Positions 9,271 through 17,690 of a stretch of DNA of 56,473 nt are shown piece after piece. Position 1 is the stretch's first letter. Every line of letters starts with the position of its first letter. Below the pieces are notes generated by a model. The model searched no databases, was not told the DNA's origin, and worked only from the letters and a program-made list of their open reading frames with translations. Location of the stretch: assembly GCA_017509605.1 (NCBI GenBank), contig JAFWPH010000048.1, forward strand, positions 1 through 56,473, given 5' to 3'. Made by a program: the position numbers and the translations under genes. This stretch comes from Bacteroidaceae bacterium (GTDB lineage: Bacteria > Bacteroidota > Bacteroidia > Bacteroidales > Bacteroidaceae).

Positions 9271-10284
9271 TTACTTGCATCTATTACTAAACCTTTGTAC
9301 CAACTTATAGGCCATTGACTTTAAAGCATAATATCTTTTCAAGAAAGCATCAGATTCAATAGTATGAAACTTTTTATAACAAACTGCTTTATCTATTTGT
9401 TCTTTCCTGTATGCCGCCTGCCTGCCATAAGGCGACAGACGTGAAACATTCTCCTGCATAAGAATATGGTCAAAAAACGCCCATATACGTTCTTTGTAAT
9501 CTTTGTAGTTTTCTTCAGGATTAAACTTATTCTCATGCAATATTTCTAAATACTTCTCATCATTCTGGTCTAGATAAACAATGTAATCCACACAATCCTT
9601 GATGGACTTGAAAGCCTGCAAATTGACAAAAGATTTAGGATTGAAATCTCTACCCACCAATGGATTTCCCCAATAAATCGGTAACGTATCTGCAGCCAAC
9701 GCTTGCATTAACTTCTCAGTCGTGTAACCTGGAACTGATGAGTTCTCAAATGCAATACTGAACTTATATTGAGAAATAAAAGACTGTTTGTCTTCTAAAT
9801 AACCTCCACCCATATTATTCAAGTACTGTCCTGCTGAGTCCACACGCTTATATTTTGATAGTTCCTCAAAGAATTCTCTCCTTAAAGGACTTGCATAGTT
9901 GCTGTTTGACACAACCATGCTGCAAAACTTGCGGTTTAATCTCTTCTCTTCACTGGTCTGAAAAGATTGAGTGATTAAACCTTCGAATTCAGAATATAAG
10001 CAATAAAGAGGAAGCCTTAGATATCTGTCTCCAAAGTCCAGATAATCGAAACCGATGGCATAATCATAAAGATTAAAATCAGGCACTATGTTCTCTCCCG
10101 TGTAAAACAACTTGATTCCTTCACAGTTCAGTAATTCTATGGGGGTTTGAGTACTTCCAATGATTAAGTCGTAACAGTTATCTGAGATTTCCACATCATA
10201 CTTTTCAGAAAGAACTCCGTAGAGAAGACCTTGTATCTCTTTGAAAGGGGGAAGTGCACGAACCTTTATTTTAGCTTTACTCAT
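9271..10284 (-). CDS. Family GT10 alpha-fucosyltransferase
   Basis: 337 residues. The C-terminal half has the GT10 donor-binding signature (FENSSVPGYTTEK, then LPIYWGNP), as in bacterial alpha-1,3/1,4-fucosyltransferases that use GDP-fucose; no signal peptide or membrane segment is seen, so it acts in the cytoplasm on glycan precursors. It stands alone on the minus strand between lptB and the FISUMP genes, with no sugar-synthesis neighbours. It is visibly richer in A and T than the genes on both sides, which suggests acquisition by transfer. A -7 box on the minus strand (10393-10400) could drive it. The acceptor cannot be told. Confidence 0.88.
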   Translation of the reverse strand: MSKAKIKVRALPPFKEIQGLLYGVLSEKYDVEISDNCYDLIIGSTQTPIELLNCEGIKLFYTGENIVPDFNLYDYAIGFDYLDFGDRYLRLPLYCLYSEFEGLITQSFQTSEEKRLNRKFCSMVVSNSNYASPLRREFFEELSKYKRVDSAGQYLNNMGGGYLEDKQSFISQYKFSIAFENSSVPGYTTEKLMQALAADTLPIYWGNPLVGRDFNPKSFVNLQAFKSIKDCVDYIVYLDQNDEKYLEILHENKFNPEENYKDYKERIWAFFDHILMQENVSRLSPYGRQAAYRKEQIDKAVCYKKFHTIESDAFLKRYYALKSMAYKLVQRFSNRCK

Positions 10285-10392
10285 AATTATTCAGAAATTT
10301 AACGTGAGTTAGAAGAATATATAAAAATAACAAAAATAACGATAAGGATTTACCTTACATTATAATTCACAATTAAATTGGCTTTGCTAAGA

Positions 10393-10400
10393 CAAAGTTA
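10393..10400 (-). promoter_or_regulatory. -7 box for the fucosyltransferase (minus strand)
   Basis: Reads TAACTTTG on the minus strand, about 110 bases upstream of the GT10 start. No clear -33 partner was found, so this is a moderate prediction. Confidence 0.4.
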
Positions 10401-10439
10401 TAGAATTTTTCTGTATGCCTGATGGTTTTTGCAAGTTTT

Positions 10440-10548
10440 TTGATGCAATGATGGAAGAATACGCCCGGTCGATCTCGGGCACCAGTCAGGGCATCTCCGC
10501 TCTAAGAATCAAGGAGAAGACAGCATCAATTAGTATATCCTTATTAAG
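10440..10548 (+). pseudogene. Decayed 3' end of a third FISUMP gene
   Basis: Reading through to the TAG at 10546-10548, the last open stretch includes DGRIRPV and ends in asparagine just before the stop. The two intact genes end in GKAIRPVQSSN and GLVIRPVRSGGN, also asparagine then stop. Upstream the frame is interrupted by stops. Downstream, the sequence after the stop (ATATCC, then the CGCTGCGGC hairpin at 10564) is homologous to that after both intact genes. The simplest reading is the degenerate tail of a deleted paralogue. Confidence 0.55.
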
Positions 10549-10563
10549 TAATAATCTTTCTTT

Positions 10564-10598
10564 CGCTGCGGCTTCTTTGAGGCCGCAGCGTTTGTTTA
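10564..10598 (+). terminator. FISUMP-array terminator, copy 1
   Basis: CGCTGCGGC (10564-10572) pairs with GCCGCAGCG (10582-10590) and is followed by TTTGTTTATT. The same hairpin recurs after both FISUMP genes (12590-12616 and 14851-14877). Here it has only a gene remnant to terminate. Confidence 0.8.
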
Positions 10599-10741
10599 TT
10601 ATTCTTGACCAGACTTCGCCTTACATCATAATTCATGAATAATCTTTGTAATATTTGTGGTCATTCATGTTTATCATCAACATAGACTAATCAAAATTAT
10701 TCATGCTCTATTTTCGTTGGACCTACCTTGATTAAGGTTTT

Positions 10742-10786
10742 TTAACAAAAATATACGATTTTGTTAATTATTTCTATGTAAGTTTG
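10742..10786 (+). promoter_or_regulatory. Palindrome plus promoter of FISUMP gene 1
   Basis: A perfect 9-bp inverted repeat (TTAACAAAA 10742-10750, TTTTGTTAA 10759-10767, 8-base spacer) sits 11 bp before a -7 box TAAGTTTG (10779-10786). The only TTTG near -33 is inside the right arm, at 15 bp, shorter than the normal 19-21. The palindrome therefore looks like a regulator site that overlaps or replaces the -33 element. Confidence 0.55.
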
Positions 10787-10847
10787 CAATTAATATCGAA
10801 GATACAATCAAATAACCAAAAATTAACCAATAATTCTACAAAACAAG

Positions 10848-12557
10848 ATGAGAAAACTTCTTTTTCCTGTCGTCATGGCCGTGTGCGGCGCACTGCTGTT
10901 CACAGCTTGCACCAACGATGACGAGACCGGTGTGGCCGGTGATGATCTTCTGCGTGAATATACGGCCAACTTCGAGAGAATGTTCGGGCCGGTGAACCCC
11001 GCCCAGAACTTCAACACTCAGCGCACCGTGACCATCGACGCCTCGATGGCCAACGCTCAGGGCAGTTACACCCTACGCGTCTATGACGGAGAGCCAGGCA
11101 TGAAGGGCACTTCGCTCCTCGGCAAGTTCGAGAACCTCAGCGCAGGCAGCACCTCCACCATGAAGGTCGGCGCCAGCAAGTGCATTGAGGACCTTTACTT
11201 CGTGGCCGACGACGGAACTACTCGTAGCCTCACCACCTCTCCCATTTCCGACGCTGGCCACGTGACCGCAAGGTTCGACGCCACAACAGGAACAAATAGG
11301 CAGATAGCATCCACGGATAAGCCCAACTCCGTGACCATCGCCTTCGAGGACCTCGGCTCCACCGACGACTTCGACTTCAACGACGCGGTGATCAGAGTGG
11401 ACTATGTGACTGGTACGGGCGAGGCCGATGTCACACTGATGGCCGTGGGCGCATCCTTCTCGCTGAAACTCTACTATGCCGCATCAGGCAACGACCTCAC
11501 ACCGCTCTTCGAGGGCAGGGAACTGCACGATGTGATGGGACACCTGTACAAGCTCATCAATACGAACTGGACGAACCCACTTGGCAATGGACCGGAAGGT
11601 GTTGACAACGTGAAGTTCGTGACCACCAAAATCAGGGTGCCACAGGACTTCTACATCGGTGAGGACGGCGCTCCGTTCGTACTTGAAGTGAACGGCACGA
11701 AAGGAGAAGTACGGATTGCCTCCTTCTCGCAGTATGGCGAGGCTCCGCAAGTGCTCGTGTTGGGCAAGTTCTACAACAATCATAGGACCTACCATTATCG
11801 CTGGCCAAAAGAGCGACATAACATCCTCGACGCCCATCCCACAATCGCATATTGGATGAACGAACCGACGGATGTCTCCTGGCTTGCAAACGTCAATACA
11901 GTCAAAGCCTACGACGGCTATGACCCGACAGAATATGATGTAAATTCGTCATTGTCCGCCCCAGCCGGCCTTGAAGCCGTTGATCTCGGACTGCCTTCAG
12001 GCACAAAATGGGCGAACATGAACATAGGTGCCACCGCTCCCGAAGACTGCGGTGCATACTTCGCCTGGGGCGAGACGGAGAGTAAAGAGGTGTTTACTAA
12101 TTATAATTACAAATTCAACACAAGTTCGTCGTATTACAATTTCACCTATATCGGCGAAGACATCGCAGGTACGGAGTACGATGCGGCTACCGCAAATTGG
12201 GGACAGGAATGGACGATTCCGACATATATACAAGTTGACGAATTTATTGAGAATACTACGAAAACATTTGTTATAGAGAACGGCATGCCGGGATTGTTGT
12301 TCACCGGCCCTAACGGTAATAGTATCTTCCTGCCCGCTGTGGGTGAGCGCAATACCAATATTCAAAGCTACGGCACCGCTGGCTACTATTGGGCGTCCAC
12401 GAGGTACAAGTCGCGCTCGTACGGCAACAACAACGGCTACTATTACGCTGACTACTTTTATCTCTATCTTTATCAGGGTGTGGGAAGCGCCGGCTGTTAC
12501 GGGAACACCGGGCGTCATCAAGGCAAGGCTATCCGCCCCGTCCAGAGCAGCAATTAG
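10848..12557 (+). CDS. FISUMP-domain surface lipoprotein 1 (DUF4842/LruC-like)
   Basis: 569 residues. It has a lipoprotein signal with lipobox FTAC (Cys21), and the following TNDDE resembles the acidic surface-export signal of Bacteroidetes lipoproteins. The middle contains a DUF4842/LruC-like region with an Asp-rich motif (STDDFDFNDAVIRV, about 171-184) that probably binds calcium. The C-terminal 195 residues form a FISUMP domain (GLEAVDLGLPSGTKWANMN, then YFAWGET, ending AIRPV). The promoter, signal peptide and first 300 or so residues are nearly identical to those of the next gene, while the FISUMP part differs. It ends with a shared terminator hairpin. It is probably an exposed binding or adhesion protein; its ligand is unknown. 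Confidence 0.85.
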   Translation: MRKLLFPVVMAVCGALLFTACTNDDETGVAGDDLLREYTANFERMFGPVNPAQNFNTQRTVTIDASMANAQGSYTLRVYDGEPGMKGTSLLGKFENLSAGSTSTMKVGASKCIEDLYFVADDGTTRSLTTSPISDAGHVTARFDATTGTNRQIASTDKPNSVTIAFEDLGSTDDFDFNDAVIRVDYVTGTGEADVTLMAVGASFSLKLYYAASGNDLTPLFEGRELHDVMGHLYKLINTNWTNPLGNGPEGVDNVKFVTTKIRVPQDFYIGEDGAPFVLEVNGTKGEVRIASFSQYGEAPQVLVLGKFYNNHRTYHYRWPKERHNILDAHPTIAYWMNEPTDVSWLANVNTVKAYDGYDPTEYDVNSSLSAPAGLEAVDLGLPSGTKWANMNIGATAPEDCGAYFAWGETESKEVFTNYNYKFNTSSSYYNFTYIGEDIAGTEYDAATANWGQEWTIPTYIQVDEFIENTTKTFVIENGMPGLLFTGPNGNSIFLPAVGERNTNIQSYGTAGYYWASTRYKSRSYGNNNGYYYADYFYLYLYQGVGSAGCYGNTGRHQGKAIRPVQSSN

Positions 12558-12589
12558 TGCATCCTTTCCAAAAGCAATATCATTTCTTT

Positions 12590-12628
12590 CGCTGCGGCTT
12601 CATTGAGGCCGCAGCGTTTGTCTTATTA
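12590..12628 (+). terminator. FISUMP-array terminator, copy 2
   Basis: CGCTGCGGC (12590-12598) and GCCGCAGCG (12608-12616) form a strong hairpin followed by TTTGTCTTATT, 33 bases after the stop of FISUMP gene 1. Confidence 0.85.
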
Positions 12629-12765
12629 TTCTTGACCAGACTTCGCCTTAACATTATAATTCATGAATAATTTTAGTAATATTTGTGGCCATTCATGTTT
12701 ATCATCAACATAGATTAATCATATTCATGTGCTGTTTTCGTTGGACCTACTTTGATTAAGGTTTT

Positions 12766-12810
12766 TTAACAAAAATATACGATTTTGTTAATTATTTCTA
12801 TGTAATTTTG
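12766..12810 (+). promoter_or_regulatory. Palindrome plus promoter of FISUMP gene 2
   Basis: The same perfect inverted repeat (TTAACAAAA 12766-12774, TTTTGTTAA 12783-12791) lies before the -7 box TAATTTTG (12803-12810). The box is closer to consensus here than in copy 1 (TAAGTTTG), so the two genes may differ in basal expression. Confidence 0.55.
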
Positions 12811-12871
12811 CAGTTAATATCGAAGATACAATCAAATAACCAAAAATTAACCAATAATTCTACAAAACAAG

Positions 12872-14818
12872 ATGAGAAAGCTTATTTTTCCTGTCGTCAT
12901 GGCCGTGTGCGGCGCACTGCTGTTCACAGCTTGCACCAACGATGACGAGACCGGTGTGGCCGGTGATGATCTTCTGCGTGAATATACGGCCAACTTCGAG
13001 AAAATGTTCGGACCGGTGAACCCCGCCCAGAACTTCAACACACAACGCACCGTGACCATCGACGCCTCGATGGCCAACGCTCAGGGCAGTTACACGCTCC
13101 GCGTCTATGACGGCCATCCCGGCAATGGGGGCACCTCGCTCCTCGGCAAGTTCGAGAACCTCAGTGCAGGCTCCACCTCCACGGTGAAGGTCGGAGCCAT
13201 CAAGTCCGTCGAGAACCTCTACTTCGTGGCCGACGACGGGACCACCCGCAGCCTCACTTCCTCTCCCATTTCCGACGCTGGCCACGTGACCGCAAGGTTC
13301 GACGCCACCACAGGAACAGCCGGAGAGACGGAATTCACAGATGAGCCCACCACAGTGTTCATCGCTTTCGAGGACCTCGGCTCCACCGACGACTTCGACT
13401 TCAACGACGTTGTGATCAGGGTGGACTACGTGACCGGCACGGGCGAGGCCGATGTCACACTGATGGCTGTCGGCGCATCCTTCTCGCTGAAGCTGTTCTA
13501 TGCCGTATCGGGCAACGACCTCACCCCGCTCTTCGAAGGCAGGGAACTGCACGATGTGATGGGGCACCTGTACAAGATCATCAACACGAACTGGCCGAAC
13601 CCACTCGGTACTGGCTGGAACGGTGTTGACAACGTGCCGTTCGTGACTCGCACAATCAGGGTGCCACAGGACTTCTACATCGGTGAGGACGGCGCTCCGT
13701 TCGTCCTTGAGGTGAACGGCACGAAAGGACAGGTGCGAATCTCCTCTTTGTCGCAGTACGGCATGGCTCCGCAAGTGCTCGTGGTGGGCGAGTATTATAA
13801 CCCAACCGATTGCAAGGGCTACTATTTCCGCTGGCCCAAGGAACGCGTGAACATCATCAACACCTATAAAAACATCACAAGCTGGATGAACGACCCGGCG
13901 GATGTCTCCTGGCTTTTCAACGCCGTCGATAAAAACAGAGTGTACAACGGCTATGACCCGACGGTTGGACACTTCGGATTGTCTCCTGCTTCTCTCACAA
14001 TGGAAGAAAAAGACAACCGCTATGTGTCTGTCCTTAACGGCAGTGGCCAATATACTCTCGACGTCAAAGGGGAGGATGTGGTAACCGCTACAATACCTTA
14101 CAGTTCAATCAGTTTGACAGCCTTGGTACCAGGTACGGCTACCATTACCGTGACAGACGTCAATACCGGGAAAACGCTTACCTTACCGGTGACAGTCAAC
14201 CGGTCGTTGTCACGCCCACAAGAAGGACTTGAGGCTGTTGACCTCGGCTTGCCTTCTGGTACGTTGTGGGCGAACATGAACGTGGGCGCCACTGCTCCTG
14301 AACAAGTCGGCAGGTACTTTGCTTGGGGCGATACGAGGAATACGACGTATTTCACCTCGTCCGGCTACCCCTACTTCCACGCTAGTTATTTCGAAAAGAT
14401 CGGTGATGACATCGCCGGCACGGAATACGACACCGCCACATTCTGGTGGGGCTCCGACTGGCAGATGCCGTCATCAGAACAATGCCGGGAACTGATTCGG
14501 AACACCACGAGCACATGGGTTACACAAAACGGTGTGCAGGGAAGATTGTTCACCAGCAAACAGGAAGGCAACACCAACAGTATATTCCTGCCCGTTTCCG
14601 GTTACTATTATAATGGAGTAAGTGAAAAATATACAAAACCTGAAGAAGGCTACTACTGGACGTCCACGTTTAATACTGGGAGCGAAAACATTTCAGGTTG
14701 GGAAAGGAACGGCTGGGCCTACAATATGCACATATACTCGTCATATGCTGACTGGTCTAACTCCAAAAATCGCTATTTTGGTTTAGTTATCCGCCCTGTC
14801 CGGAGCGGTGGCAATTAA
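12872..14818 (+). CDS. FISUMP-domain surface lipoprotein 2 with Ig-like insert
   Basis: 648 residues. The N-terminal 350 or so are nearly the same as in the previous gene (lipobox FTAC, acidic TNDDE, DUF4842-like DDFDFNDVVIRV). Between that region and the FISUMP domain is an extra segment of about 80 residues that reads as a bacterial Ig-like (BIG2-type) domain: FGLSPASLTMEEKDN at its start and GTATITVTDVNTGKT near its end. The FISUMP domain (GLEAVDLGLPSGTLWANMN, ending VIRPVRSGGN) is divergent from gene 1. It is a tandem paralogue made by duplication, with a domain gained here or lost from gene 1. Probably a surface protein of unknown ligand. Confidence 0.85.
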   Translation: MRKLIFPVVMAVCGALLFTACTNDDETGVAGDDLLREYTANFEKMFGPVNPAQNFNTQRTVTIDASMANAQGSYTLRVYDGHPGNGGTSLLGKFENLSAGSTSTVKVGAIKSVENLYFVADDGTTRSLTSSPISDAGHVTARFDATTGTAGETEFTDEPTTVFIAFEDLGSTDDFDFNDVVIRVDYVTGTGEADVTLMAVGASFSLKLFYAVSGNDLTPLFEGRELHDVMGHLYKIINTNWPNPLGTGWNGVDNVPFVTRTIRVPQDFYIGEDGAPFVLEVNGTKGQVRISSLSQYGMAPQVLVVGEYYNPTDCKGYYFRWPKERVNIINTYKNITSWMNDPADVSWLFNAVDKNRVYNGYDPTVGHFGLSPASLTMEEKDNRYVSVLNGSGQYTLDVKGEDVVTATIPYSSISLTALVPGTATITVTDVNTGKTLTLPVTVNRSLSRPQEGLEAVDLGLPSGTLWANMNVGATAPEQVGRYFAWGDTRNTTYFTSSGYPYFHASYFEKIGDDIAGTEYDTATFWWGSDWQMPSSEQCRELIRNTTSTWVTQNGVQGRLFTSKQEGNTNSIFLPVSGYYYNGVSEKYTKPEEGYYWTSTFNTGSENISGWERNGWAYNMHIYSSYADWSNSKNRYFGLVIRPVRSGGN

Positions 14819-14850
14819 TGCATCCTTCCCTAAACCAATATTCTTTCTTT

Positions 14851-14888
14851 CGCTGCGGCTTCATTGAGGCCGCAGCGTTTGTCTTTTG
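14851..14888 (+). terminator. FISUMP-array terminator, copy 3
   Basis: CGCTGCGGC (14851-14859) and GCCGCAGCG (14869-14877) followed by TTTGTCTTTT. It closes the FISUMP array; homology to the intergenic module stops soon after, and the tig promoter follows. Confidence 0.85.
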
Positions 14889-14937
14889 ACTACAAACAAC
14901 CTTTCGCGTCTGTCGAATTGAAAAAAACGCCGTTGCT

Positions 14938-14969
14938 TTTGCTCAACTCGAAGAAAAATACTAACTTTG
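14938..14969 (+). promoter_or_regulatory. tig promoter
   Basis: TTTG at 14938-14941 and TAACTTTG at 14962-14969 are 20 bp apart, a full match to the Bacteroidetes consensus, about 65 bases before the tig start. Confidence 0.8.
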
Positions 14970-15034
14970 CACCTTGAAATCAACAACAAGCAGAAAAACT
15001 ATTATAAAACAATACATTAACAGTAGAACTCAAG

Positions 15035-16381
15035 ATGAATATTTCATTAGAAAACATCGACAAACTCAACGGTGTGATTACTGCCGTCATCGAACCGGCT
15101 GATTACGAGAACGAATACACGAAGAAACTGAAAGAACTGAAACAGAAGGTCAGGGAACCAGGATTCCGACCAGGAATGGTACCCGTAGGCCTGCTCAAGA
15201 AGAAATATGGCAAGGAGGTTATGGCCGAAGTGGTCAACACCATACTGCAAGACAAACTTTTCGCTTACATCAGAGACAACAAGGTGAACATGCTTGGCGA
15301 ACCTCTGCCAATGGAACAGGAAGCCGTCAGCCTCCAAGAAGGTGACAGCTTCACCTTCAAGTTCGAACTGGCACTGGCACCTGAGTTCAAGGCCGAACTT
15401 GACTCTGCCGACTCACTGCCTTACTATGAGGTCGAGGTCTCTGACGAAATGATACAGCGACAGGTGGAGATGTACCAGCAGAGAGGCGGTACATACCAGA
15501 AGGTGCTCAACTACCAGGACAACGATATGCTCAAGGGCACGCTCACTGAACTGAATGAGGATGGAACTGACAAGCCTGAAGGCATTGTGGTGGAGGAGGC
15601 TGTCCTACTGCCTAAGTACCTCAAGAACGAGGAACAGAAAGCACTCTTCAACGACGCCAAACCCCAGGAAAAAGTTGTTTTCAATCCCGCCAAGGCTTAC
15701 GAGGACAATGAGGCTGGCATGGCATCCCTCCTCAACATCAAGAAAGAGGAACTGGGCGAACACCAAGGTGACTTCCGACTCGACGTGAACGAAATCACTC
15801 GTTTCATGCCAGGACCACTCGACAAGACTCTCTTCGACGAAGTGTATCCAGGAGCCGACATCAAAACGCCTGAGGAATTCACTGCCAAAATCAAGGAAAC
15901 CATACAGAAACAGTTCGACAAGGACGCTGAGTACAAGTTCCTCCTCGATATGCGCAAGTATATCACTGAGAAAGTCGGCAAACTGGAGTTCCCCGACGAG
16001 AAACTCAAACGAATCATGACTGCCAACGCAAAAGGCGACAGCCAGAAGGTCGAGGATAACTACGACAAGAGCATCGAGGAACTGAAATGGCACCTCATCA
16101 AGGAACAACTCGTGGAGCAGAACGGAGTGAAGGTGGACGACAACGACGTGATGGAGATGGCACGTGAGACCACTCGAATGCAGTTCGCACAGTACGGCAT
16201 GCTCAACATACCACAAGAGTATCTTGAGGACTCTGTGAAGGAAATGCTCAAGAAGCGCGAGACAGTCGATAACCTCATCGACAGATGCATCGAAATGAAA
16301 CTGGCACAAGCGCTTAAGCAGAAGGTCACTCTCGAACTCAAAACCGTCTCGGCTGAGGAGTTCAACAAGATGTTCGACTGA
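15035..16381 (+). CDS. tig: Trigger factor (ribosome-associated chaperone)
   Basis: 448 residues. The ribosome-binding signature is present (PGFRPGMVPVGLLKKKYG, about 42-59). The middle PPIase region is poorly conserved, as in Bacteroidetes, and the C-terminal half is a long helical chaperone domain. It binds nascent chains at the ribosome exit and lies upstream of clpP-clpX, the same tig-clpP-clpX order found in many bacteria, but is separated from them by 634 bases with its own terminator and a new promoter. Confidence 0.93.
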   Translation: MNISLENIDKLNGVITAVIEPADYENEYTKKLKELKQKVREPGFRPGMVPVGLLKKKYGKEVMAEVVNTILQDKLFAYIRDNKVNMLGEPLPMEQEAVSLQEGDSFTFKFELALAPEFKAELDSADSLPYYEVEVSDEMIQRQVEMYQQRGGTYQKVLNYQDNDMLKGTLTELNEDGTDKPEGIVVEEAVLLPKYLKNEEQKALFNDAKPQEKVVFNPAKAYEDNEAGMASLLNIKKEELGEHQGDFRLDVNEITRFMPGPLDKTLFDEVYPGADIKTPEEFTAKIKETIQKQFDKDAEYKFLLDMRKYITEKVGKLEFPDEKLKRIMTANAKGDSQKVEDNYDKSIEELKWHLIKEQLVEQNGVKVDDNDVMEMARETTRMQFAQYGMLNIPQEYLEDSVKEMLKKRETVDNLIDRCIEMKLAQALKQKVTLELKTVSAEEFNKMFD

Positions 16382-16415
16382 TTTTAAGACTTCTGATTTT
16401 AAGGCTTCTTCTATC

Positions 16416-16470
16416 CATGTGGCGGATGCGTGTGTGATACTCACAAGCGTCCACCACATGTTTCATTTTG
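16416..16470 (+). terminator. tig terminator
   Basis: A 19-bp near-perfect stem (CATGTGG...GTGTG at 16416-16434 with CACAA...CCACATG at 16442-16460) and a 7-base loop, followed by TTTCATTTTG. The stem is longer than usual for a terminator, but its place behind tig fits. Confidence 0.7.
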
Positions 16471-16767
16471 TCACGCCCATGAAACATTTTTGTATATAAC
16501 ATTGCATACACATGCGGGAAATCACCAAAAAACACACCCAAAATATGCATTTTAACACTTGTTCTGTATATTTATCCTTGTTTTAACATTTGCCATGAAA
16601 CATTTGACATCAGCCCATCTCTCTCCTTTTCTACACAGGGAAGCACTTGTTCTCTAATCCAAGCTACAATCTTTTCTGCCTTCTTCCTATAGGAGATTTT
16701 GTAGATGAAATTTTGTGAAAAGACTGAAAAATATCATGACTGATGCCTTGAATCCAAAAAAAAGTAA

Positions 16768-16775
16768 TAACTTTG
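16768..16775 (+). promoter_or_regulatory. -7 box upstream of clpP
   Basis: TAACTTTG, with a TTG (16748-16750) 17 bp upstream, slightly shorter than the usual spacing. If used, it gives a clpP leader of about 235 bases containing the structured block at 16803-16953. Confidence 0.5.
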
Positions 16776-16802
16776 TATAAAAGTCTCAACTTTCGCAAGT
16801 AA

Positions 16803-16953
16803 AAATGGAAGTAAAAATGGAAGTAAACTCGCTACGCTCATGGGAGTTATGTGCTACGCACAGGACAATAGGTGTTAATAGCAGTCGTATCGTCCTGCAC
16901 GAAAGTGCTTAACTTCCAGTCAGCACAGCTGACTTAACTCCCTATTTAACTCC
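16803..16953 (+). other. Structured repeat-like block in the clpP leader
   Basis: The block starts with tandem GTAAAAATGGAA units and then has several inverted repeats: GGAAGT (16819-16824) with ACTTCC (16912-16917); GGGAGTTA (16842-16849) with TAACTCCC (16935-16942); GGAC (16863-16866) with GTCC (16892-16895); GCAC/GTGC around a GAAA loop (16897-16908); and GTCAGC/GCTGAC (16919-16933). The first two pairs interleave. It may be a dispersed palindromic repeat or a structured leader RNA. No ORF is seen; the rest of 16471-17015 is AT-rich and shows no gene. Confidence 0.5.
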
Positions 16954-17015
16954 TTTTTATAACTTCAGAAACTTTAGTAAAAGTAAAATAACCAACTCTT
17001 AATATAGTATTGTAT

Positions 17016-17681
17016 ATGATAGACGATTTCAAGAAATTCGCAATCCACAACGCACATGTCAACAGCATGGTGCTCGATGATGTCATCAAGTCACAAAGCG
17101 GCTACCTCAACCCATATATCCTCGAGGAAAGACAACTCAACGTCACTCAACTCGACGTGTTCTCACGCCTGATGATGGACCGAATCATCTTCCTTGGAAC
17201 AGATATCAATGACTATACCGCCAACACACTACAAGCCCAGCTGCTCTATCTCGACTCCGTCGATACAGGAAAGGACATCAGCATCTATATCAACAGCCCC
17301 GGGGGAAGCGTCAGCGCCGGACTGGGTATCTACGACACGATGCAGTTCATCAGTAGCGATGTACAAACCATCTGCACGGGAATGGCCGCATCTATGGCAG
17401 CTGTACTGCTCGTCGCTGGACAGGAGGGCAAACGCTCGGCGCTGCCTCACAGCCGAGTGATGATACACCAGCCGATGGGAGGCGCACAGGGACAAGCCTC
17501 TGACATCGAAATCACTGCACGGGAAATACAAAAGTACAAGAAGGAACTCTACACCATCATCGCTGAACACGCACACCAGCCGTTCGACAAGGTGTGGGCC
17601 GATTCCGACCGCGACTACTGGATGACTGCCGAGGAGGCCCGCGAGTATGGAATGATTGACCAAGTAATGAAACGTAAATAA
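17016..17681 (+). CDS. clpP: ATP-dependent Clp protease proteolytic subunit
   Basis: 221 residues from the ATG at 17016. The serine-protease triad is complete: Ser126 in GMAASMA, His151 in VMIHQPMGG, and the Asp of the DRDYWM motif near residue 200. ClpP forms the double-ring chamber that degrades proteins fed by ClpX. The frame is open two codons further to a TTG (17010), but [10 protein letters not shown] is the better start. clpX follows after 9 bases in the same operon. Confidence 0.96.
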   Translation: MIDDFKKFAIHNAHVNSMVLDDVIKSQSGYLNPYILEERQLNVTQLDVFSRLMMDRIIFLGTDINDYTANTLQAQLLYLDSVDTGKDISIYINSPGGSVSAGLGIYDTMQFISSDVQTICTGMAASMAAVLLVAGQEGKRSALPHSRVMIHQPMGGAQGQASDIEITAREIQKYKKELYTIIAEHAHQPFDKVWADSDRDYWMTAEEAREYGMIDQVMKRK

Positions 17682-17690
17682 ACTGACAGA

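Larger units (their letters stand above)
10564..10847 (+). repeat. Duplicated intergenic module, copy 1
   Basis: The 284 bases from terminator to start codon are repeated almost identically at 12590-12871 (282 bases). The module carries a terminator, an AT-rich spacer, a palindrome, a -7 box and the same leader (ending ATTCTACAAAACAAG before the ATG). It continues without a break into near-identical 5' halves of the two coding regions. Confidence 0.9.
12590..12871 (+). repeat. Duplicated intergenic module, copy 2
   Basis: Second copy of the terminator-promoter-leader module at 10564-10847, differing by scattered substitutions and small indels. The offset is 2026 bp at the terminator and 2024 bp at the start codon, so the duplication unit is about 2 kb, one gene plus one intergenic module. 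Confidence 0.9.

Noticed and set aside
12860..14050. A 396-codon minus-strand frame across the second FISUMP gene
   Set aside because: Antisense shadow of a gene with a clear signal peptide, domains, promoter and terminator; its translation is compositionally odd.
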